NCBI GenBank assembly: GCA_002780065.1
Contig: PEWQ01000164.1
Coordinates: 1-9,252, forward strand
Length of the DNA stretch: 9,252 nt
Direction: 5' to 3'
Source of the DNA: Candidatus Hydrogenedentes bacterium CG07_land_8_20_14_0_80_42_17
Lineage (GTDB): Bacteria; UBA8481
The position numbers were made by a program, and so were the translations under genes. Each line of letters starts with the position of its first letter. Position 1 is the stretch's first letter. Below, in pieces: positions 5,998-9,252 of this stretch. A model generated the notes under the pieces. The model made no database searches and was not told the DNA's origin. It saw nothing but the letters and a program-made list of their open reading frames with translations.

Positions 5998-7573
5998 CAG
6001 CATATTTGAATATTTCGATCCTCCGGATTCACCTGGAGTATATATTTTTCGAGACGGGAAAAAACGTCCGATCTACATCGGTAAGGCGAAAAAACTTTCC
6101 GATCGTTTGGCTTCGTACAGGCAAAAGGCATTGCCCGAGAAGACAATGGCAATGCTTGCGTCTGCGCGCAGTGTAGAATGGATTGTTTTCAAAACTGAGT
6201 TGGAAGCTCTTCTTGCGGAAGCTTCGATGATTCGCAGATACAAGCCAAAATACAATATCGTTTTAAGAGACGACAAGAGATTTCCAATGTTGCTTATTAC
6301 AGACGAACCCTTCCCGAAAGTAATTAAAGTGCGTAGAGCAAAAAAAGGCACTGGGAGGCATTACGGGCCTTTCAGAGGCGAAACCGCCGATAACCTTCTT
6401 GAGATAATTTCACGCCGATTTAAAATTCGAAGATGTAAAGGTCCGCTTCCAAAAAGAAATAGAGCATGTATCGATTTTGAACTTGGAAGATGCGATGCAC
6501 CTTGCGTAAATAATATTTCGAAAGAGAATTATTTGAAACTTGTGGAATCTGCAGAAAAACTATTATCGGGCAATAGCAGGTCTTTAGCTAGAGAGCTTGA
6601 AGATGAGATGAAAGTTGCTTCTGCTCAAAAAGAATTCGAGCTTGCTGCAAGCTTAAGAAATTCTGCTTCCGCTTTGAGAAGTCTGAGCGAGGAACAAAAT
6701 GTTGAAACTCCAAACAAGCATGACGCTGATGCAATTGCGGTATTAACTAATTCAAATGCGGCTATCGCAGTATTCTTATCTCGAAGAAATGGCGCTGTAA
6801 CTGATAGAAACCACTATCTCTTCGATATTCCTCTGGGTTTTGACGATGAAGAAGTTTACCTGCAAGCTGTTGCAACTCATTATGGACTTCATTCATTGCC
6901 TCGACTGCTTCTTATCAAATCCTCTTTGGATGAAAAAAAAATAATTACTGTGTTAGATGCTAAAAATTTGGAAATAAAAATTCCTCAAAAAGGAGACGAC
7001 GCAAAATTTCTGGAACTTGCTTTTGAAAATGCACGTGAACTTCTTAGAATATCGGCAGGTATTCATTCCGACGAATCAAGAGACAGAGCTCTTTCTGAAC
7101 TTGCTAATCTTCTTGAACTTTCAAAACCGCCGTTTTCTATTGAAGCCTTCGACATTGCAACTTTTTCCGGTAGAGAGACTGTCGGAGCATCAGTGCGGTT
7201 TCACGATGCCTTGCCATGGAAACAAGGCTACAGGCAATATCGAATCAGAGGCAGGGGAGACAGCGACGTCGACGCAATTGCTGAAACAGTTTCGAGACGC
7301 ATTACTTCTAAATTACAACTTCCTGATTTGATTCTAATAGATGGAGGCATGGGACAGCTTTTGTCCGCGCAAAAAGCATTTTTGAATGCATCAGCTTCTG
7401 CTCCGACTTTGATATCTCTCGAGAAGAAAGAAGAAACGATTCGGACTATTGACGGAGAGGTGATAAAACTTCCTCGAGATTCTTATGCCTTGCGGCTTTT
7501 GCAATTTTTAAGAGATGAAGCTCATCGATTCGCTGGGAAATATCATAGAGTCTTAATGTCGAAGCGAAAGTAG
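5990..7573 (+). CDS. uvrC: Excinuclease ABC subunit C, lacking the C-terminal HhH tail
   Basis: UvrC makes the dual incisions of nucleotide excision repair when loaded by UvrB. Domains visible in the 527 aa: an N-terminal GIY-YIG nuclease (GVY 16-18, YIG 29-31, Arg39, Glu77, Asn89) for the 3' cut; four cysteines (149, 160, 168, 172) spaced like those that bind a 4Fe-4S cluster in E. coli UvrC; a UVR UvrB-binding helix (~198-233); and an RNase H-like nuclease for the 5' cut, with Asp388 in FDIATFSG, Asp451 in LILIDGGMGQ and His512 in DEAHRFAGKYH. The protein stops at SKRK, exactly where the usual helix-hairpin-helix pair (~60-80 residues) should begin. A dispersed repeat lies just past the stop. 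The start at 5990 is supported by the GIY-YIG position; no Shine-Dalgarno is visible. Confidence 0.95.
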   Translation: MSNSIFEYFDPPDSPGVYIFRDGKKRPIYIGKAKKLSDRLASYRQKALPEKTMAMLASARSVEWIVFKTELEALLAEASMIRRYKPKYNIVLRDDKRFPMLLITDEPFPKVIKVRRAKKGTGRHYGPFRGETADNLLEIISRRFKIRRCKGPLPKRNRACIDFELGRCDAPCVNNISKENYLKLVESAEKLLSGNSRSLARELEDEMKVASAQKEFELAASLRNSASALRSLSEEQNVETPNKHDADAIAVLTNSNAAIAVFLSRRNGAVTDRNHYLFDIPLGFDDEEVYLQAVATHYGLHSLPRLLLIKSSLDEKKIITVLDAKNLEIKIPQKGDDAKFLELAFENARELLRISAGIHSDESRDRALSELANLLELSKPPFSIEAFDIATFSGRETVGASVRFHDALPWKQGYRQYRIRGRGDSDVDAIAETVSRRITSKLQLPDLILIDGGMGQLLSAQKAFLNASASAPTLISLEKKEETIRTIDGEVIKLPRDSYALRLLQFLRDEAHRFAGKYHRVLMSKRK

Positions 7574-7588
7574 CCGGCACGGCAAGTG

Positions 7589-7626
7589 CGTCCATTCACC
7601 TGCGCCTCCAGCTTACAAATTACAAA
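7589..7626 (+). repeat. Dispersed intergenic repeat copy 2 plus two heptamers
   Basis: CGTCCATT (7589-7596) runs directly into CACCTGCGCCTCCA (7597-7610). At 4826-4856 the same two words are separated by 11 nt and the second word lacks one G. Directly after come two heptamers, TTACAAA at 7613-7619 and 7620-7626. Copy 1 has its heptamers on the left and copy 2 on the right, so the same two ingredients occur together in two separate spacers. A small stem (GCAC 7577-7580 with GTGC 7586-7589) lies at the left edge. Confidence 0.5.
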
Positions 7627-7630
7627 CAAT

Positions 7631-7661
7631 TTGACAAAATAATATTGAATATCTACTATTC
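7631..7661 (+). promoter_or_regulatory. Promoter of the Rrf2-metY operon with overlapping dyads
   Basis: A perfect -35, TTGACA (7631-7636), is followed after a 17-nt spacer by a -10, TACTAT (7654-7659, 4 of 6 consensus bases). Two small dyads overlap the spacer and -10: ATATT-N-AATAT at 7642-7652 and GAATA-N5-TATTC at 7647-7661. A dimeric repressor bound there would block RNA polymerase, so this is a natural site for autoregulation by the Rrf2 protein encoded just downstream. The promoter call is good; the operator is inferred. Confidence 0.6.
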
Positions 7662-7692
7662 TAATGAAGAAAATGACAAAAGGAGTCTTTTG

Positions 7693-8139
7693 ATGATACT
7701 TTCCCAAAAAACGCTTTACGCACTTCGTGCTTTATTTGAATTGGCAAAGCGAAATCATCAAGGCCCGATTAAACTTCCGATAGTCTCTAAGGCTCAGGCA
7801 ATTCCTCTAAGATTTTTGGAAGTGATCATGGGTGAACTGCGTCAGGCCAAATTTGTAGTATCAAAACGAGGCAAGTTAGGCGGATACATGCTTGCGCGTG
7901 AACCAAAAGACTTAACGATTGGAGAAATAATTTCTTTTATCGAAGGTGAAATCAGAGTTGTCGACTGCATTGCCGGTTCCAAAACAAGACAGCCTTGCGT
8001 TCTTCGGGAAAACTGCGTTTTTATTCCATTGTGGGAAGATGTCAGAAAATCTATCTCTTCGGTTATCGACAAGACTTCTTTTCAACAGTTGATAGAGATG
8101 CAAAAGCGTGTTAACGACAATATTACTTATTCTATTTGA
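7693..8139 (+). CDS. Rrf2-family transcriptional regulator with three conserved cysteines
   Basis: This is a 148-aa DNA-binding regulator. The N-terminal winged helix carries family words: SQKTLYALRALFELA (4-18), IPLRFLEVIMGELRQAKFV (37-55) and SKRGKLGGYMLAR (57-69), the wing. The linker helix follows (LTIGEIISFIEG, 74-85). Cys92, Cys102 and Cys108 (C-x9-C-x5-C) sit where IscR/NsrR-type members bind an Fe-S cluster; IscR itself uses C-x5-C-x5-C. Redox or Fe-S sensing is therefore likely. The start at 7693 has GGAG (7682-7685) 7 nt upstream. A longer frame from 7645 is rejected because it would begin upstream of the mapped -10. The stop is followed 9 nt later by the metY ATG, so the two genes form an operon, suggesting a sulfur or cysteine-responsive switch like CymR. 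CymR itself lacks these cysteines. Confidence 0.88.
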   Translation: MILSQKTLYALRALFELAKRNHQGPIKLPIVSKAQAIPLRFLEVIMGELRQAKFVVSKRGKLGGYMLAREPKDLTIGEIISFIEGEIRVVDCIAGSKTRQPCVLRENCVFIPLWEDVRKSISSVIDKTSFQQLIEMQKRVNDNITYSI

Positions 8140-8148
8140 GGTGACAAA

Positions 8149-9252
8149 ATGAAAAAACATTTAGAAACAATTGCTCTTCACGGTGGATACTCTCCTGAGC
8201 CGACCACAAATTCCTGCGCCGTTCCCATATACAGAACATCGTCCTATGTTTTCAGAGATACTGAACACGCCGCAAATCTCTTTGCATTGAAAGAACTCGG
8301 CAATATTTACACTCGCCTCATGAATCCTACAACCGATGTTCTGGAAAAGCGTGTCTCTCTTTTGGAGGATGCTCCTCTACTAGGCGGACTTGGAGTGGCA
8401 TCAGGCACGAGCGCGATATTTTATTCAGTCATCAATCTAGCTTCAGCCGGTGACAATATCGTTTCCGCAAGAAACCTTTACGGCGGCACATTTACGCAGT
8501 TTAACGACATTCTTCCTGAGCTCGGAATTAATGTAAAATTTGTTGACTCGAACGCTCCTGAAAATTTCGAAACTGCAATTGATGAAAAAACAAGAGCATT
8601 ATTTTGTGAGACTGTCTCCAATCCTGCTCTTGAAATAACCGACCTTGAAGCAGTTTCTGCGATTGCGCATAAGCATGGATTGCCTTTGATAGTAGACTCG
8701 ACATTCAGCACTCCTTATTTAACTCAACCCATCGAATATGGAGCCGACATTGTTGTCCATTCATTGACAAAATGGTTTGGCGGTCATGGAGTGGGAATTG
8801 GTGGAGTTGTAGTTGACAGCGGAAAGTTTTCATGGAAAGCAGGGAAGCATCCTCTATTTGACAAACCCGATACTAGCTATCATGGACTGCGTTGGGGGCA
8901 TGACCTGCCGGACTTTCTATCGCCTCTTGCATATATTCTTCGCATGAGAACAGTGCCTTTGAGAAATCTTGGAGCGTGCATTTCACCCGATAATTCATGG
9001 CTATTCTTGCAAGGCATTGAGACTCTTGCATTGAGAATGGAACGTCATTGCGAAAATGCTTTAAAAGTTTCTGAATATTTGAAGTCGCATCCTTTGGTTG
9101 AATGGGTCAGGTATCCAGGCATGGAAGGGGATCCGATGTATAAGCTCAATCTAAAATATCTTAAAGGCAAGGGCGGGTCGATGGTAGTCTTCGGAATCAA
9201 AGGAGGCAAAGATGCGGGGCGCAAATTCATTAATAATTTGAAGCTCTTTTCG
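8149..9252 (+). CDS. metY: O-acetylhomoserine sulfhydrylase (Cys/Met-metabolism PLP enzyme), 3' end outside window
   Basis: The frame is open from ATG at 8149 to the window edge, giving 368 codons without a stop. Complete members are ~425-430 aa, so ~60 residues lie outside. The enzyme uses pyridoxal phosphate to make homocysteine (or methionine with methanethiol) from O-acetylhomoserine and sulfide, in direct sulfhydrylation. Distinctive words: ALHGGYSPEPTTNSCAVPIY near the start, NIYTRLMNPTTDVLEKR, and YGGTFTQF. The PLP-binding Lys208 is in HSLTKWFGGHG, and ISPDNSWLFLQGIETLALRM follows. The long insert around residues 230-260 favours MetY over cystathionine gamma-synthase or gamma-lyase. 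The GVASGTSA segment replaces the commoner ASGQAA. GAGGTG at 8138-8143 overlaps the stop of the Rrf2 gene and lies 5 nt before the start, so translation is probably coupled. Regulation by that Rrf2 protein is inferred. Confidence 0.92.
   Translation, partial: MKKHLETIALHGGYSPEPTTNSCAVPIYRTSSYVFRDTEHAANLFALKELGNIYTRLMNPTTDVLEKRVSLLEDAPLLGGLGVASGTSAIFYSVINLASAGDNIVSARNLYGGTFTQFNDILPELGINVKFVDSNAPENFETAIDEKTRALFCETVSNPALEITDLEAVSAIAHKHGLPLIVDSTFSTPYLTQPIEYGADIVVHSLTKWFGGHGVGIGGVVVDSGKFSWKAGKHPLFDKPDTSYHGLRWGHDLPDFLSPLAYILRMRTVPLRNLGACISPDNSWLFLQGIETLALRMERHCENALKVSEYLKSHPLVEWVRYPGMEGDPMYKLNLKYLKGKGGSMVVFGIKGGKDAGRKFINNLKLFS

Noticed and set aside
7577-7589. Terminator after uvrC (GCAC/GTGC stem)
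   Set aside because: The stem is only 4 bp and has no T-tract.
7645-7692. Longer Rrf2 protein starting at 7645
   Set aside because: That start lies between the -35 and -10 of the likely promoter, so it would not be in the mRNA. The start at 7693 has a good ribosome site and gives the standard Rrf2 N-terminus.
8478-9230. Minus-strand frames within metY
   Set aside because: They are antisense shadows of a strongly recognisable PLP enzyme and have no ribosome sites or domains.

Overview
The window looks like chromosomal sequence from a diderm (Gram-negative-type) bacterium. The main evidence is two genes that need an outer membrane or cell surface: a secreted protein ending in a FlgD-Ig-like/type IX-like C-terminal domain, and a PorV/PorQ-family (UPF0164-like) beta-barrel protein. 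This pairing is common in the FCB superphylum and in little-cultured candidate phyla (Elusimicrobiota-, Omnitrophota- or WOR-3-like lineages). The lineage cannot be fixed from sequence reading alone. Most of the window has moderate GC, by eye about 40%, but the first ~820 bases are strikingly AT-rich.

Layout from left to right. (1) At 17-824 is a HepT-MntA (HEPN/MNT) toxin-antitoxin pair in one overlapping operon. (2) At 825-1000 is a spacer holding a palindromic ACCACGGAG-type repeat and a short heptamer tract. (3) At 1001-4677 are three co-directional genes: a secreted protein with a C-terminal sorting-type domain, GDP-mannose 4,6-dehydratase (gmd), and a PorV/PorQ-family protein. (4) At 4678-4886 is a convergent spacer with an ownerless Shine-Dalgarno sequence, a promoter-like element, nine contiguous 7-nt units and a GC-rich hairpin repeat. 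(5) argC lies on the minus strand (4887-5945) and diverges from uvrC (5990-7573, plus strand) across only 44 bp. (6) At 7574-7692 is a spacer with a second copy of the dispersed repeat and a good promoter with dyads. (7) From 7693 to the window end are an Rrf2-family regulator and an O-acetylhomoserine sulfhydrylase (metY) that runs off the edge.

How the genes may work together. HepT-MntA is a stand-alone defence or addiction module. The secreted protein, gmd and PorV-like gene may form a surface-export and glycan unit, by analogy with type IX secretion, where PorV handles CTD cargo that is then attached to a surface glycan. Rrf2-metY looks like a regulator plus its sulfur-assimilation target. 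argC and uvrC are housekeeping genes, but this UvrC lacks the usual C-terminal helix-hairpin-helix tail and a dispersed repeat lies just past its stop. No CRISPR array, tRNA, rRNA or intact transposase is visible. The best candidates for something new are the CTD-cargo/gmd/PorV cluster, the composite heptamer-plus-hairpin repeats that occupy the spacers, and the shortened UvrC.
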